A DNA stretch of 58,789 nucleotides from Thermosporothrix hazakensis (GCF_003253565.1 NZ_QKUF01000034.1:1-58789); one strand, 5' to 3'. Counted from the stretch's first letter, positions 8,700 through 17,786 are shown. Numbers and translations are program-made. Notes: generated by a model from the sequence alone, not told the origin.

Positions 8700-10190
8700 T
8701 TACGGTAACTCCTCTATCAAATTTTTTCGTATCTGAATAGCTTCTATAGTTTTTTCCAGCGCGCTTTCAATATAATAGCCTTCTTTGACCTGCTCTTTTG
8801 CCTGTTGCAGTGTCTCTATTGCTTGTGCGAGGTACGAAGGGGCTATGCCTGCTGCAAACAGGTCAAGCTGTTCATGCCAGAATCTGTTTTGAGTGCTCTG
8901 AGAGCGCACTGTGTCCAGAATGCGTGCGCTCAGGTTCTCGCTCCAGGGCTGTGGCAACGTGGGCAGAACATATAGCCAGAAGCCTCGTGCTGTCAGAACA
9001 CGTTCCATATACGCTTCAGCTTCTTCCGCTGGAATGAGCTCGCATAGTTCCACAACGACCTCTGAACTCATGCGAAGCATATCCATGTCATCTTCTCGGT
9101 AGAAGCGGTCCAGTAGCGCCCGGGCCCAGCGCACATCTCGATGCAGGATGGTCGCCGCAGCCAGGATCTCGATCAACATGGTCCGTGTGCCTTCAGCGCT
9201 GTTGATGATGTCCTCTGGCGTGAGGCCGGTTCGTTCTTCCCAGATGCGCGGCGGGACCAGTGCCAGCAGTTGGACAGTTGCATTGGTTGGTTGATTCTTT
9301 GTCGGCGTAAGCCAGGGCTCACCAATATCGCTGAGCGTATGGAGCTTACAGGTACCGTTGGCTATGGTGAGAAACTCGGGAGCCTGCTCATAAACTTTCC
9401 GAGCAAAGGCCGTTTTCGGCATGCGTACCAGCAGCTTCGCGATCTCGCCGCATACACGTGCGCTACGATCCGAGAAGGCCTTTTCTAGAAATGGCAGATC
9501 TTTTTCGGAAAGCTGATCGCTCAGTACGCTGACGAAGAGCGCCCGAGCCTCGGCTTTTTCCTCGTTCCAGGAGGTCTGGAGCCATTCACGTGCTGTATCG
9601 GGCTCGATTGCGCGGACACGGCGCAGTACTTCGTGGCGGAATGACTGTCCCTCTTCTTGCCAGAGCGTGTGCAATGTTGTCAGATCCTGTTCGTGCAGGG
9701 CCTGATAGGTGGCCACCCATGACCATTCCGGGTAAAACTGGCTCAGCCAGCGGCCCCTTTCGCCGAGCACTGCCGCCAGATGGTAGCGTAACTGTATCCT
9801 GTTTTGATGGGTGAGGCCGGGATTGAGTACCTGTGGCATCAGGTGAAATGGCAGGATCAGTTTATGCGCCTGAAGCTGCCGACAGGCATCGAGGAGCAGT
9901 CCCTTAAAATGCTCCTTCTGCGAGTTCGTGATAATGGTTTCCAGTGTCGATGACGCAGGAGCAAAGACGGGAAGCCGCTCGGGTGGAGCTGGTGAAAAGG
10001 AAACAGTGTTCTCGGGTGCTTTCTGTCCCGCCTGTTGGTAGTTGCTCAGTACCCCTGCTGTCAGAAGCAGCTTGCGTTCTATATCGCCGCTCAACTGTTG
10101 GGAGAGAGTATCGACAGGCGTTCCCGTCGTGATATCGGGCTGTGGTATCTGACCGGTGCCCACAATGGCTGTGGTGATCAGCTTGTTCAT
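8700..10190 (-). CDS. DUF5691 family protein
   Basis: 496 residues from the ATG at 10190, which overlaps the preceding TGA (ATGA) and has GGGAGGG just upstream. The longer frame back to 10370 lies inside the SWIM gene and is rejected. It opens with Met-Asn-Lys-Leu-Ile-Thr-Thr-Ala-Ile-Val-Gly-Thr, typical of DUF5691. The rest is rich in Leu/Ala/Arg helices resembling HEAT-like repeats, with no catalytic motif. It is the only operon member without an evident counterpart in the short E. coli yehLMPQ set. It probably acts as a scaffold for the ATPase complex, which is inference from context. Confidence 0.75.
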   Translation of the reverse strand: MNKLITTAIVGTGQIPQPDITTGTPVDTLSQQLSGDIERKLLLTAGVLSNYQQAGQKAPENTVSFSPAPPERLPVFAPASSTLETIITNSQKEHFKGLLLDACRQLQAHKLILPFHLMPQVLNPGLTHQNRIQLRYHLAAVLGERGRWLSQFYPEWSWVATYQALHEQDLTTLHTLWQEEGQSFRHEVLRRVRAIEPDTAREWLQTSWNEEKAEARALFVSVLSDQLSEKDLPFLEKAFSDRSARVCGEIAKLLVRMPKTAFARKVYEQAPEFLTIANGTCKLHTLSDIGEPWLTPTKNQPTNATVQLLALVPPRIWEERTGLTPEDIINSAEGTRTMLIEILAAATILHRDVRWARALLDRFYREDDMDMLRMSSEVVVELCELIPAEEAEAYMERVLTARGFWLYVLPTLPQPWSENLSARILDTVRSQSTQNRFWHEQLDLFAAGIAPSYLAQAIETLQQAKEQVKEGYYIESALEKTIEAIQIRKNLIEELP

Positions 10191-11518
10191 ACGCCCTCCC
10201 TTACAATGCTGTGGTAGCGTTTCTCGATCAGGGCGCCAAGCGGCGTCAGCGTAGCGCCGTTCCACTCGCACGCGATATCGATAGGATATCCGCCTGAGAG
10301 CGCCAGTAAGCTCCAGTAATTCCCTTTGGCCAGTGGCAACACCTTGTTCTGGGCGTCGCGTATCCACCAATGGCCTGTTTCATGCTCATAGAACGGAATT
10401 ACCGTGTTCAGGACACACAGGAAGTAATCTTGCCAGGGTTGCAGGGCAAGTATTTGCGCAACCTGACCCAGAAAATGGTCAATACTTTCCGTCCCGGGCA
10501 GGTGCTCCGTGAGTGGCTGTAAGGCGCCGTTTCGTGACGCGAGCACAACCCGCATAGGGGCCGCTCCGGGCCAGTAGACAACCTCGGCTTGTTGAACAGA
10601 TGCAGTAGGATAGACCTGCGAGAATGCCGTACCATTCAAGGAGAATTGCGAGATCATTGCAGGCCGTTTTGTCTGTCGTCCAATCATCCAGGTACGCTGG
10701 GTGACACCTCTATCTGCCGTAATTTGAATCTGTCCCAGAAAGAACCAGTCGTCGGCTACTTTCTCACCACGGGCAAGCACCTCATCTTCCTTAAGCGTCC
10801 AGCCAATAAGTTGACGGACATCTTCCTGTAATGCAGGATGGAGTCTGTCAATATTTCGATATGCTTCGCTCAGCAGAGCAAGCTTGCCACATTGCGCAAG
10901 CAGTTGTTTCGGCCAGTCCGGGGAGGATCCGGGAATCTCTGTCAGGCGGCGCAGGCGGTTTGCCAGACCGGAGGCCTGATGATCTACCATCTGTTTCGCG
11001 ATATCATCGACGCTTTTCCAGAAGGCCTGAGGTTGCGTATCAGCGCCTCCCAGCCCATTGCGTACCAGATCGCTTAACCAGAGGTCAAGCCTTTCAATCC
11101 CTTTATCTACCAGCGCTTTGCGCTTCTCAACGGCCTTTTGAGAGGGAGCGCTTGCGCTCTTTTTGGGCGCCGCCTCTTTGCGCTTTGCCGCTTCTGCGCG
11201 ACGCGTCAGCCATGCCTCAACCCATTCAGGAGGGTCAGTTGTCGGGAGCGCATCAGGGGTGCTGGCAACCAAAAAGAGGAGGCCGAGCCCATGCTTACAT
11301 GGAATTTTCCGGCTCGGGCAGCTACAGGTAACAGTGAGCGTTGCCGCATCAACTTTTACCTGATAGATGGCGCTGCCTCTGCACTCTCCCCAGAGTGCCT
11401 GTTCATTCTGACCCAGATTTTGCCAGTTTTTCATGGTACTCAGCTTCTGCCCGTTTTTAGCAGAGCTGGAATCTGGAGCCATTGCTGTAACTTGTTCTTT
11501 TGTGATCTGTAAACCCAC
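10187..11518 (-). CDS. SWIM zinc-finger protein (YehQ-like)
   Basis: 443 residues, first gene of the operon. The SWIM motif Cys-Ser-Cys-Pro-(x)n-Cys-Lys-His sits near residues 70-80; this finger binds DNA or proteins. A low-complexity Lys/Ala/Pro stretch (about 110-135) links it to a C-terminal region of unknown fold. The GTG start at 11518 has GGAG seven bases upstream. With MoxR, DUF5682 and VWA genes following, the composition matches E. coli yehQ-yehL-yehM-yehP, whose function is unknown. It may recognise the target that the ATPase acts on; this is inference. Confidence 0.85.
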   Translation of the reverse strand: MGLQITKEQVTAMAPDSSSAKNGQKLSTMKNWQNLGQNEQALWGECRGSAIYQVKVDAATLTVTCSCPSRKIPCKHGLGLLFLVASTPDALPTTDPPEWVEAWLTRRAEAAKRKEAAPKKSASAPSQKAVEKRKALVDKGIERLDLWLSDLVRNGLGGADTQPQAFWKSVDDIAKQMVDHQASGLANRLRRLTEIPGSSPDWPKQLLAQCGKLALLSEAYRNIDRLHPALQEDVRQLIGWTLKEDEVLARGEKVADDWFFLGQIQITADRGVTQRTWMIGRQTKRPAMISQFSLNGTAFSQVYPTASVQQAEVVYWPGAAPMRVVLASRNGALQPLTEHLPGTESIDHFLGQVAQILALQPWQDYFLCVLNTVIPFYEHETGHWWIRDAQNKVLPLAKGNYWSLLALSGGYPIDIACEWNGATLTPLGALIEKRYHSIVREGV

Positions 11519-11591
11519 TCAGTTGCTCCACTCAGATCTTTTTTTTGTGGTCTGATAAAGTCTTCTTTGTCAGAGTAACAAAAGTGGAAGC

Positions 11592-11643
11592 GGTTGTCTA
11601 TGGAGTTTCCCCTTGACAACCCCATTGAAACTTCTTTTTATCG
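11592..11643 (+). promoter_or_regulatory. Inverted repeat and candidate promoter for the 161-residue gene
   Basis: GGTTGTC (11592-11598) and GACAACC (11615-11621) form an inverted repeat with 16 bases between. The right arm contains a perfect TTGACA at 11614-11619; a weak -10 (TTTTAT) follows about 18 bases later. This would start the gene at 11735 and would be overlapped by any protein bound to the repeat. Confidence 0.4.
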
Positions 11644-11734
11644 GCATTCGTGGAATTGATATGTTTCCAGTGCTGTACACTGATACCGGTTCAGCCACTA
11701 TCAGGGTGTTTTTACTGCTGACAGGGAGGTTCTT

Positions 11735-12220
11735 ATGTGTTTGAGTTGCGGGTGTGGAGATCCCAACAATGATCATGGCAATGCACGCAATATCACTCTA
11801 CGCGATATCGATGAGGCCGCCAGGGCCGCAGGAACCACGCGGGAAAGAGTGGTAATGAATATTGTGCACTCAATGCAGAAAATCCAGCAGGTGGAGGAGT
11901 ACAGACGCAGAACCGGGAGCTATCCCGTCTCAATGCACCATCCGGGCGAGGCCAATCTACACGATGAGGAAAGCGAGCGGATGGATGGGTATGTAGAGAC
12001 GCAGCGGCGAGGCTATGGCGAGGTTCATAATACAGTGGGTCAGCCTGCGTCTCAAAACCCGGCTCAGCAAGGATATGATCCCGCTCATAGTGGTGTACAA
12101 TCTTCACGCAAACTCCCCGGTACGCGTGTCCCCTCACCCGGACGAGAGGAAGGGACTGCCTGGGCGAACAGCAAAGAGTATACGACCGATTCTCCCGAAG
12201 AGGGAAACCCCACAGCATAG
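11735..12220 (+). CDS. Conserved Cys-rich N-terminus hypothetical protein
   Basis: 161 residues; GGGAGG lies 6 bases before the ATG. The first 20 residues (Met-Cys-Leu-Ser-Cys-Gly-Cys-Gly, then Asp-His-Gly) form a small conserved Cys/His cluster that I know from actinobacterial and Chloroflexota hypotheticals and that could bind a metal. A short helix follows (Asp-Ile-Asp-Glu-Ala-Ala-Arg-Ala-Ala), then a long disordered tail rich in Gly, Ser, Pro and Gln. No signal peptide or membrane segment is present. Hsp20 is encoded 46 bases downstream on the same strand, so the two may share a stress-related transcript. The function is unknown. Confidence 0.6.
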   Translation: MCLSCGCGDPNNDHGNARNITLRDIDEAARAAGTTRERVVMNIVHSMQKIQQVEEYRRRTGSYPVSMHHPGEANLHDEESERMDGYVETQRRGYGEVHNTVGQPASQNPAQQGYDPAHSGVQSSRKLPGTRVPSPGREEGTAWANSKEYTTDSPEEGNPTA

Positions 12221-12266
12221 CTTCAAGCAGCCGCTCCAGCCATGAAAATGAGGAGGTAAAAAGCGA

Positions 12267-12659
12267 ATGGCAGAAAAGCTCAAGGTGCAACATGTGCCTT
12301 TAAAAATCTATAGATCGACTGATAGATTGATGGTTGCGGTGCCGATGCCTGGTCTGGAACCCGAGGATATTCAGGCAGAGGTAACGGACGATAATCGCCT
12401 GATCCTTCAGGGGGAGCTGCGTGGCTCATTGAAGGAGATCAAGGAACTGTTGCTCGATGAATGGAGCGTTGGCGGCTACTATCGGGAAGTTACACTACCC
12501 GATAATGTCGATGCTGAACGCGCCAATCTTTCCTATGGGAACGGTGTGTTCGTGCTGACTTTTCCGCTCAGCGGGCAGACTGTCCCGGCACGGCTTACTA
12601 TGGAGAAGGTCGGCGTTGCTCATGGGCAACGCTCCGGCAATGCCGGACAACTTTCCTGA
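12267..12659 (+). CDS. Hsp20/alpha-crystallin small heat-shock protein
   Basis: 130 residues, close to the usual 140-150. The alpha-crystallin fold is recognisable: Tyr-Arg-Ser-Thr-Asp-Arg-Leu-Met-Val at the start, Pro-Met-Pro-Gly-Leu, the Leu-Ile-Leu-Gln-Gly-Glu-Leu strand and the closing Val-Glu-Arg-Ala-Asn-Leu-Ser-Tyr-Gly-Asn-Gly-Val-Phe segment. It acts as an ATP-independent holdase chaperone in the cytoplasm. The C-terminal Ile-x-Ile/Val anchor is not obvious, and the protein may form small oligomers. AGGAGG stands 10 bases before the ATG, and a strong terminator follows. Confidence 0.85.
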   Translation: MAEKLKVQHVPLKIYRSTDRLMVAVPMPGLEPEDIQAEVTDDNRLILQGELRGSLKEIKELLLDEWSVGGYYREVTLPDNVDAERANLSYGNGVFVLTFPLSGQTVPARLTMEKVGVAHGQRSGNAGQLS

Positions 12660-12675
12660 CGTGAGAAGGTATCAC

Positions 12676-12712
12676 AAGAAAGCGGTCTTCTGAACACCGC
12701 TTTCTTCTTTTT
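12676..12712 (+). terminator. Intrinsic terminator after hsp20
   Basis: An 11-bp stem AAGAAAGCGGT/ACCGCTTTCTT with a 9-base loop is followed by a T-run, 17 bases after the Hsp20 stop. Confidence 0.85.
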
Positions 12713-12938
12713 CCCCTGAACTGCTGAGGTTAAGCAGTTATTTTGAGTCGAACAATGACATGCACTACGAAGAGCCCCAAGAGAGAGCACAAGGAAAGTG
12801 TGAAAGAGATCACTGCCAGAAAGTGGCATAAGACATGTCTCTTCTTGAAGAAGCATGGTAAGCTAGAGGGAACAAACGAATATGATCACACTATGAACCA
12901 GGACTCTGATATTACAGGGGCATGGAAGGAGATAAAGC

Positions 12939-13898
12939 GTGCAATGTAAAAAGTGCGGGGCAACAGTGCCAAGTGGTGCCTATACTTGCCCTGTGTGTGG
13001 AACACCTCAAGGTTATACAAATTATCCTCCGGGGGCAAATCCAAATAATAGCCCATCTATGGAAGGCCTTGAACCGACCGTCCTGGCAAATCAATCCGGG
13101 GATGCTTATAACGCGCAAGATCCGTATAATGGCGGACAACAATACGGAAGTGGCTCCTCATATGCACCACCACCACCCTCTTATCAGCAGGGACCGCCTC
13201 CCTATGGCAGTACGCCGCAGGGACCAGGAGGTTTTTATGCTCCTCCTCCGCGTCCTCCAAAGAAGAATACAGGACTGATTATCGGCGTGATTGTGGCGGT
13301 GCTGGTTGTGATCGCGGCCTGTGGCGGCCTGGGTGCCTGGGCGCTTTCTCAGGGGCGGGATACAAAAACGGCGGATAGTGATCCGACACCGACGACCGAG
13401 CCAACCCAGGCGCCAACGTCAACAGTTGAGATACCAACGGTAACGCTTCCGCCTTCACCGACATCTGATAGTGGTGATAACGGTGACACTCCCTCTGGAA
13501 AGCCCATTTCACCAACTGCGGCGGCGATCATTTTGAATGCACAGACTGCCAGCGCTATTGATGAGGAATCGGCCAAGCCAACGAAAACAACATCGACCTT
13601 TAAGCTGAACAGCGATGTGTATATCACCTTTGACCTGAATGCTTCAAAGTCTGGCCTGAACTTCAAGCAAGGGGATACTGCCTATATCGGCGTTGTCTAT
13701 TACCTTGAAGGCGTGAAACAGAACGCTAAAGCGGATCCCTTAAAGATCGATTCATCAACCTACACAGCACCGGGTGGCTACTTTGGCATCACGTATAAGC
13801 TCCCGGGTGAGGGCGCGGCAGAATTGTACTGGTGCCGTTCGTCCAGTTGTAGTGATGGTGAGCTGGCTCAGGTTGTGCATTTCACCATAACAGCATAA
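12939..13898 (+). CDS. Zinc-ribbon membrane-anchored protein with extracellular domain
   Basis: 319 residues from a GTG with GGAAGGAG upstream. Residues 3-22 hold two Cys-x-x-Cys pairs forming a zinc ribbon. A Pro/Gly/Tyr-rich stretch follows to ~105, then one membrane helix (about 108-135, Leu-Ile-Ile-Gly-Val-Ile-Val-Ala-Val-Leu). After it come a Thr/Pro-rich linker and a ~130-residue C-terminal domain with Cys-Arg-Ser-Ser-Ser-Cys near the end. The likely topology is zinc ribbon inside and C-terminal domain outside. Such architectures are common in Gram-positive-like Chloroflexota and often have sensory or envelope roles, but I recognise no enzyme. It is monocistronic, between two terminators. 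Confidence 0.75.
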   Translation: MQCKKCGATVPSGAYTCPVCGTPQGYTNYPPGANPNNSPSMEGLEPTVLANQSGDAYNAQDPYNGGQQYGSGSSYAPPPPSYQQGPPPYGSTPQGPGGFYAPPPRPPKKNTGLIIGVIVAVLVVIAACGGLGAWALSQGRDTKTADSDPTPTTEPTQAPTSTVEIPTVTLPPSPTSDSGDNGDTPSGKPISPTAAAIILNAQTASAIDEESAKPTKTTSTFKLNSDVYITFDLNASKSGLNFKQGDTAYIGVVYYLEGVKQNAKADPLKIDSSTYTAPGGYFGITYKLPGEGAAELYWCRSSSCSDGELAQVVHFTITA

Positions 13899-13948
13899 CA
13901 GTCGCATGGCCACTTCGAAACGCGCCTGGCTAACTTGAACATTGTTGG

Positions 13949-13986
13949 ATCATCTCCCTTATCCAGGAGGGAGATGATTTTTTTTC
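13949..13986 (+). terminator. Intrinsic terminator
   Basis: An 11-bp stem ATCATCTCCCT/AGGGAGATGAT with an 8-base loop is followed by eight or more T residues, about 50 bases after the zinc-ribbon gene. Confidence 0.9.
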
Positions 13987-14060
13987 GGTCAAGTGGCGAA
14001 AAAGTTGTTAGAATAGAGAGCAGATAGTTGTTATTTTTGGTTTGTATGAAGGAGCACATG

Positions 14061-15590
14061 ATGCAGACACTTTTGGGTATTGACCTCGGTACAACAGGGG
14101 TGAAGGCTGCTCTTTTTGCCGTAGAGGATGGTCGTGTGCTGGCGGACGCGTTTGTTGATTATCCTCTCTATCACCCGGCTCCCGGATGGGCGGAGCAACA
14201 ACCGGAAGAGTGGTGGCAGGCAACGATAGCCGCGATCAAGGCCTGTCTGGTGAAGGGCGCTCGGCAACAATTACAGGTGTGTGGAGTAGGGCTTTCCGGT
14301 CAAATGCATGGGGTGGTTCTGCTGGACGAACAGCAGCAGGTACTGCGACCCTGTATTATCTGGGCCGATCAGCGCAGCGATGCACAGTGTCGCTGGATGA
14401 CGGAGCGGGTCGGCGCGAAACAACTGATAGAGTACACATCAAATCCTGCGCTGACCGGTTTTTCGGCTCCCAAACTACTCTGGGTACGTGAGCATGAACC
14501 GGAGCTCTTCGCACGGGCACGTACTATGCTCTTGCCGAAAGATTACATCCGCTATCGCCTGACCGGGCGCATCGCGATGGAGATCTCCGATGCAGCCGGG
14601 ACCTGCCTGCTGGATGTCAGGCGTGGTGTCTGGTCCCAGGAGGTGCTACAGGCGCTTGAACTGGACCCCGCCTTGCTTCCTCAGGTGGTGCCTGCCGATA
14701 CAGCTTGTGGGACCATCAGTGAAGAAGTGGCGGCGCTCACAGGCTTACCCTCAGGAATCCCGGTAGCTGGCGGCGGTGCTGACAATGCCTGTGGAGCTGT
14801 GGGCAATGGGGTTGTTTCTCCAGGGCTGGCTCTGGTCTCGGTCGGAACAAGCGGTATTGTGCTTGCGCATGCCGAGACCCCGCAGGTTGATACTTCCGGG
14901 CCCGTGCCGAGGGTGCATACGTTTAATCATGCGGTTCCCGGGGCCTGGTATCTGATGGGAGTCACTCAAGGTGCAGGGCTCTCGCTTCGTTGGGTGCGTG
15001 ACAATATTGGCTTGCCGGAGCGAGCGCTTGAACGCTGGACCGGCGTCGATGCATATGAAACCCTCTCCCAGGAGGCAGAGAGCGTGCCGCCCGGTTGTGA
15101 TGGCTTGCTGTTTCTTCCTTATTTGCAGGGTGAGCGCACCCCCCATCTTGACGCCTACGCGCGCGGTGGCTGGATTGGCCTGACTGCAAGCCATGACAGG
15201 CGCTATCTGATCCGGTCGGTACTCGAAGGGGTCGCATTCAGCCTGAAAGATTGCTTCTCGATTATCCAGGAACAGGGATTGACGCTGGAACAGGTTCGGG
15301 CAACGGGTGGCGGTGCGAAAAGCCCGCTCTGGCGTCAGATCATCGCCGATGTGCTTGGTGTTGAACTGGTCACGACCAATGCGACCGAGGGGCCTGCTTT
15401 TGGGGCTGCACTGTTGGCTGGTGTCGCGGCCGGGGTCTATGCCTCTGTGGTAGAGGCCTGCGAGCGGACTGTGCGTGTGGTTGAGCATACAGAGCCGCAA
15501 CGTGCCGCGGTATACGAGCAGGCGTATGGAATCTATCGTGCTCTCTATCCGGCGTTAAAGCCAATTATCAGTAAGCCTGTCTCTTTCTAA
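14061..15590 (+). CDS. xylB: Xylulokinase (FGGY family)
   Basis: 509 residues. ATG 14061 has AAGGAG six bases upstream; ATGs at 14046 and 14058 are too close or lack spacing. The actin-like ATPase fold begins with Gly-Ile-Asp8-Leu-Gly-Thr-Thr. The Gln-Met-His-Gly motif (81-84) is the xylulose-binding signature of XylB, and the catalytic Asp241 lies in Gly-Gly-Ala-Asp-Asn-Ala. The second phosphate loop is Gly-Gly-Gly-Ala-Lys-Ser-Pro. The enzyme phosphorylates D-xylulose to xylulose-5-phosphate for the pentose phosphate pathway. No xylose isomerase or transporter is adjacent, so specificity within FGGY kinases is likely but not certain. Confidence 0.88.
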   Translation: MQTLLGIDLGTTGVKAALFAVEDGRVLADAFVDYPLYHPAPGWAEQQPEEWWQATIAAIKACLVKGARQQLQVCGVGLSGQMHGVVLLDEQQQVLRPCIIWADQRSDAQCRWMTERVGAKQLIEYTSNPALTGFSAPKLLWVREHEPELFARARTMLLPKDYIRYRLTGRIAMEISDAAGTCLLDVRRGVWSQEVLQALELDPALLPQVVPADTACGTISEEVAALTGLPSGIPVAGGGADNACGAVGNGVVSPGLALVSVGTSGIVLAHAETPQVDTSGPVPRVHTFNHAVPGAWYLMGVTQGAGLSLRWVRDNIGLPERALERWTGVDAYETLSQEAESVPPGCDGLLFLPYLQGERTPHLDAYARGGWIGLTASHDRRYLIRSVLEGVAFSLKDCFSIIQEQGLTLEQVRATGGGAKSPLWRQIIADVLGVELVTTNATEGPAFGAALLAGVAAGVYASVVEACERTVRVVEHTEPQRAAVYEQAYGIYRALYPALKPIISKPVSF

Positions 15591-15600
15591 GTGAGAAAAC

Positions 15601-15637
15601 GAAGGAGGCTCCTTTAGCTTGCAAAGGAGCCTCCTTC
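15601..15637. terminator. Long hairpin between convergent genes
   Basis: A perfect 15-bp stem (15601-15615 with 15623-15637) and a 7-base loop lie between xylB and the convergent proline-rich gene. There is no T-run, but the position suits a bidirectional end. Confidence 0.7.
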
Positions 15638-15661
15638 GTGCGTGTATTTAGATATTCTGAT

Positions 15662-16195
15662 TTAGGATGTCGTTATTATTGTGGCCCAGAGCGCACCCAG
15701 GAACAGGATATTGAGAATAGCTAAACCAATACCAATCAGGGAGCAGACAAGACCTGTGACTGCATTGCCTTTCTGACGTGAAGACATCGCAATACCTGAT
15801 AGAATCGCGCCAAGCACACAGAATGGTAGACCTGCCCACCCGGCGCAGAGGGAGAACACCAGCCCGATAATACCAAATACCAGACCGGCTGTGGCAAGGC
15901 CATTTGATTGTCTGGGAGGAGCCACGTAAATAGGAGCAGCCTGGGCCTGTGATTGCGCCTGCGAATGTACGTTCTGCACCACGATATTGATTGGCTGTGG
16001 TCCCGGCGGTGGCGGAGTCGGCTGCTGATAAGGATTTTGATATGCTGGCGGATTTTGTGGCTGATATGGATCAGTATAGTTTGTTGGTGGATATGCTGGC
16101 GGTTGTCCCTCCTGAGGCCAGGAATGAGGAACAGACGGTTGTCCCTCATAAGGGCGTTCAGGATATTGCCCATAAGGATTATAGTTGCTACCCAT
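15662..16195 (-). CDS. Proline-rich DUF4190-like membrane protein
   Basis: 177 residues. Residues 1-95 are rich in Pro, Tyr, Gln and Asn and are probably cytoplasmic and disordered. Two membrane helices follow (about 100-128 and 143-170) with the short loop Ser-Ser-Arg-Gln-Lys-Gly-Asn-Ala between them, the layout of DUF4190 proteins. The function of that family is unknown; the tail may bind WW/SH3-like or cytoskeletal partners, but I see no direct evidence. It is transcribed alone, convergent with xylB. The start ATG at 16195 follows a purine-rich GAGGGGAAAA segment. Confidence 0.75.
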   Translation of the reverse strand: MGSNYNPYGQYPERPYEGQPSVPHSWPQEGQPPAYPPTNYTDPYQPQNPPAYQNPYQQPTPPPPGPQPINIVVQNVHSQAQSQAQAAPIYVAPPRQSNGLATAGLVFGIIGLVFSLCAGWAGLPFCVLGAILSGIAMSSRQKGNAVTGLVCSLIGIGLAILNILFLGALWATIITTS

Positions 16196-16474
16196 ATTTT
16201 TTCCCCTCTGTATAGCAAAAAAAGCTTGAAAGAGAATGATTGCAGCTTTCTCCCCGCTGAGAGGGTGCTTCTTCTGGCTCTTGACTCTGACCTTCTGCTA
16301 TTGAATATGCGTAATCCTCAACAGCAACCCGGCAGTTACATGGTGAGTATACTTGATTTTGGGATCTGAGGCAATGAATTGTCTCACACTTCAAGCGCTG
16401 CTTTCGTGAAAATGTGTTGGTATAAGCTGGTAGAAGATGGGGAAAGAAGCAAAAATATGGTGGAAGAGCAAGAG
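16196..16474. other. Intergenic region without a recognisable gene
   Basis: Between the proline-rich gene and the oxidoreductase terminator I see no convincing reading frame, RNA or repeat; the short frames here have no ribosome-binding sites. Confidence 0.5.
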
Positions 16475-16509
16475 AAAAAAGCAGGCCTGCCACAGCATGC
16501 CAGGCCTGC
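16475..16509 (-). terminator. Intrinsic terminator of the Gfo/Idh gene
   Basis: GCAGGCCTG/CAGGCCTGC (9 bp, 11-base loop) is followed on the minus strand by six T residues, 18 bases after the oxidoreductase stop. Confidence 0.85.
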
Positions 16510-16526
16510 TCATACCGTTTTGTGAT

Positions 16527-17786
16527 TTAAAACTGCTGATAATATTCCTGTAAATGAACAACCCTATGTTCCAGGCGGGATTGCTCGGCGGCAAAGGCCA
16601 TCAGATGGCTCTGCACCGAGGTTGCGGCTGAGGTCAATCCCTCGACCTGCCCATCATTGCGCACCAGTTTAAGGAAGTCTCGCATGATTCCGCCATCACC
16701 ACCACCGTGACCATAGTGACCTTTAGGCCTGCTCAGGTTGATCACTTGCTTGTGCCCGGTTGAGAAATCGGTAATCTCGATCTCGTTCTTGCCCATTGCG
16801 GCGCGAAGCTCACCTTTCGTTCCCATCAATTTGAGCGTGCGATCAACGTCGTTTGTAAAGGCGCTCATGGTAAAGACGGCTGTCACCTCGTTCGCAAATT
16901 CCAGATTGACGACCTGATGGTCAACCACATTGTTGTCACAGTGGTAGACGCAGCGACCATAGGGGCCCTCTTGCAGTGCCTTGATAACTCCTTCCCGGCT
17001 AGTATCGTTGGTAATCACGGAAACAGGCCAGCCTGTTTGGCCGGTCAGATAGAGTTTGGGCGCGTACCAGGGGCAGGTTTCCGCCACTGGACAGTTATCA
17101 AGACAGCGTTGCGGCGCTCCTTCGGGGGCGTTCTCCGGGCGGAAGTGCGTGAGGGTGCCAAAAGAGGAAATATGAACACAATCAGCGCCCGCCAGCCAGA
17201 GCAGGATATCCATATCATGGCAGGATTTTTGCAGGATCATCGGGCTGGAGAGATCCGAGTTGCGCCAGTTGCCGCGCACAAAGCTGTGCCCATAGTGCCA
17301 GTAGCCAACGTTCTCGTTATGCTGAATAGACATCAAGCGGCCAATAGCACCATCTTCAAGCAACTTTTTGATCGTTGCAAAAAAGTCGGTGTAACGCAAG
17401 ACATGGCAGATAGAGAGGATACGATTGTGCTCGCGGGCACATCGCTCCATCTCGATGCACTCTGCTGGCTCAGGAGACATCGGCTTCTCTAGCAGGACGT
17501 GATAGCCGGCCTTGAGCGCTGCTATCGTTGGCTCAAAGTGCATGCGATCCTGTGTACAGATCAAAATTGCGTCGGCCAGTTGGGGTTGTGCAAGAAGGTC
17601 ATGCCAATCAGTGAAACAGCGATCATCGGGAATGGAATATTGCTGCTTAAACTGCTCAAGTCGTACGGGATCCGGCTCAGCAACGGCCACAAATTCTGCT
17701 TCATGCGGATTTTCCAGGACGTAGGGGGCATAAGATAACATACCACGATGCCCGGCACCGAGGAGGGCAAGAGTGATCTTCTTCAA
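16527..17786 (-). CDS. Gfo/Idh/MocA family oxidoreductase
   Basis: 419 residues. The N-terminal Rossmann fold has Gly-Ala-Gly-His-Arg-Gly (10-15) for NAD(P), and the family Glu100-Lys-Pro motif supplies the catalytic-site Lys101. The C-terminal alpha/beta domain includes Ser-Cys-His-Asp-Met-Asp (substrate-binding His/Asp region). An unusual Cys-rich insert (Cys-x3-Cys-x5-Cys spacing, around residues 229-240) may bind metal. The Gly-His-Gly-Gly-Gly-Asp-Gly-Gly segment near 365 is typical of the sugar-dehydrogenase-like branch. It probably oxidises or reduces a sugar or inositol derivative; the substrate cannot be told. It is monocistronic. Confidence 0.88.
   Translation of the reverse strand: MKKITLALLGAGHRGMLSYAPYVLENPHEAEFVAVAEPDPVRLEQFKQQYSIPDDRCFTDWHDLLAQPQLADAILICTQDRMHFEPTIAALKAGYHVLLEKPMSPEPAECIEMERCAREHNRILSICHVLRYTDFFATIKKLLEDGAIGRLMSIQHNENVGYWHYGHSFVRGNWRNSDLSSPMILQKSCHDMDILLWLAGADCVHISSFGTLTHFRPENAPEGAPQRCLDNCPVAETCPWYAPKLYLTGQTGWPVSVITNDTSREGVIKALQEGPYGRCVYHCDNNVVDHQVVNLEFANEVTAVFTMSAFTNDVDRTLKLMGTKGELRAAMGKNEIEITDFSTGHKQVINLSRPKGHYGHGGGDGGIMRDFLKLVRNDGQVEGLTSAATSVQSHLMAFAAEQSRLEHRVVHLQEYYQQF

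Noticed and set aside
10191..10370. N-terminal extension of the DUF5691 protein
   Set aside because: It lies inside the SWIM gene in another frame; the ATGA overlap with GGGAGGG marks the true start.
14751..15500. Long minus-strand frame (249 codons)
   Set aside because: Fully antisense to xylulokinase with intact family motifs; a shadow frame.
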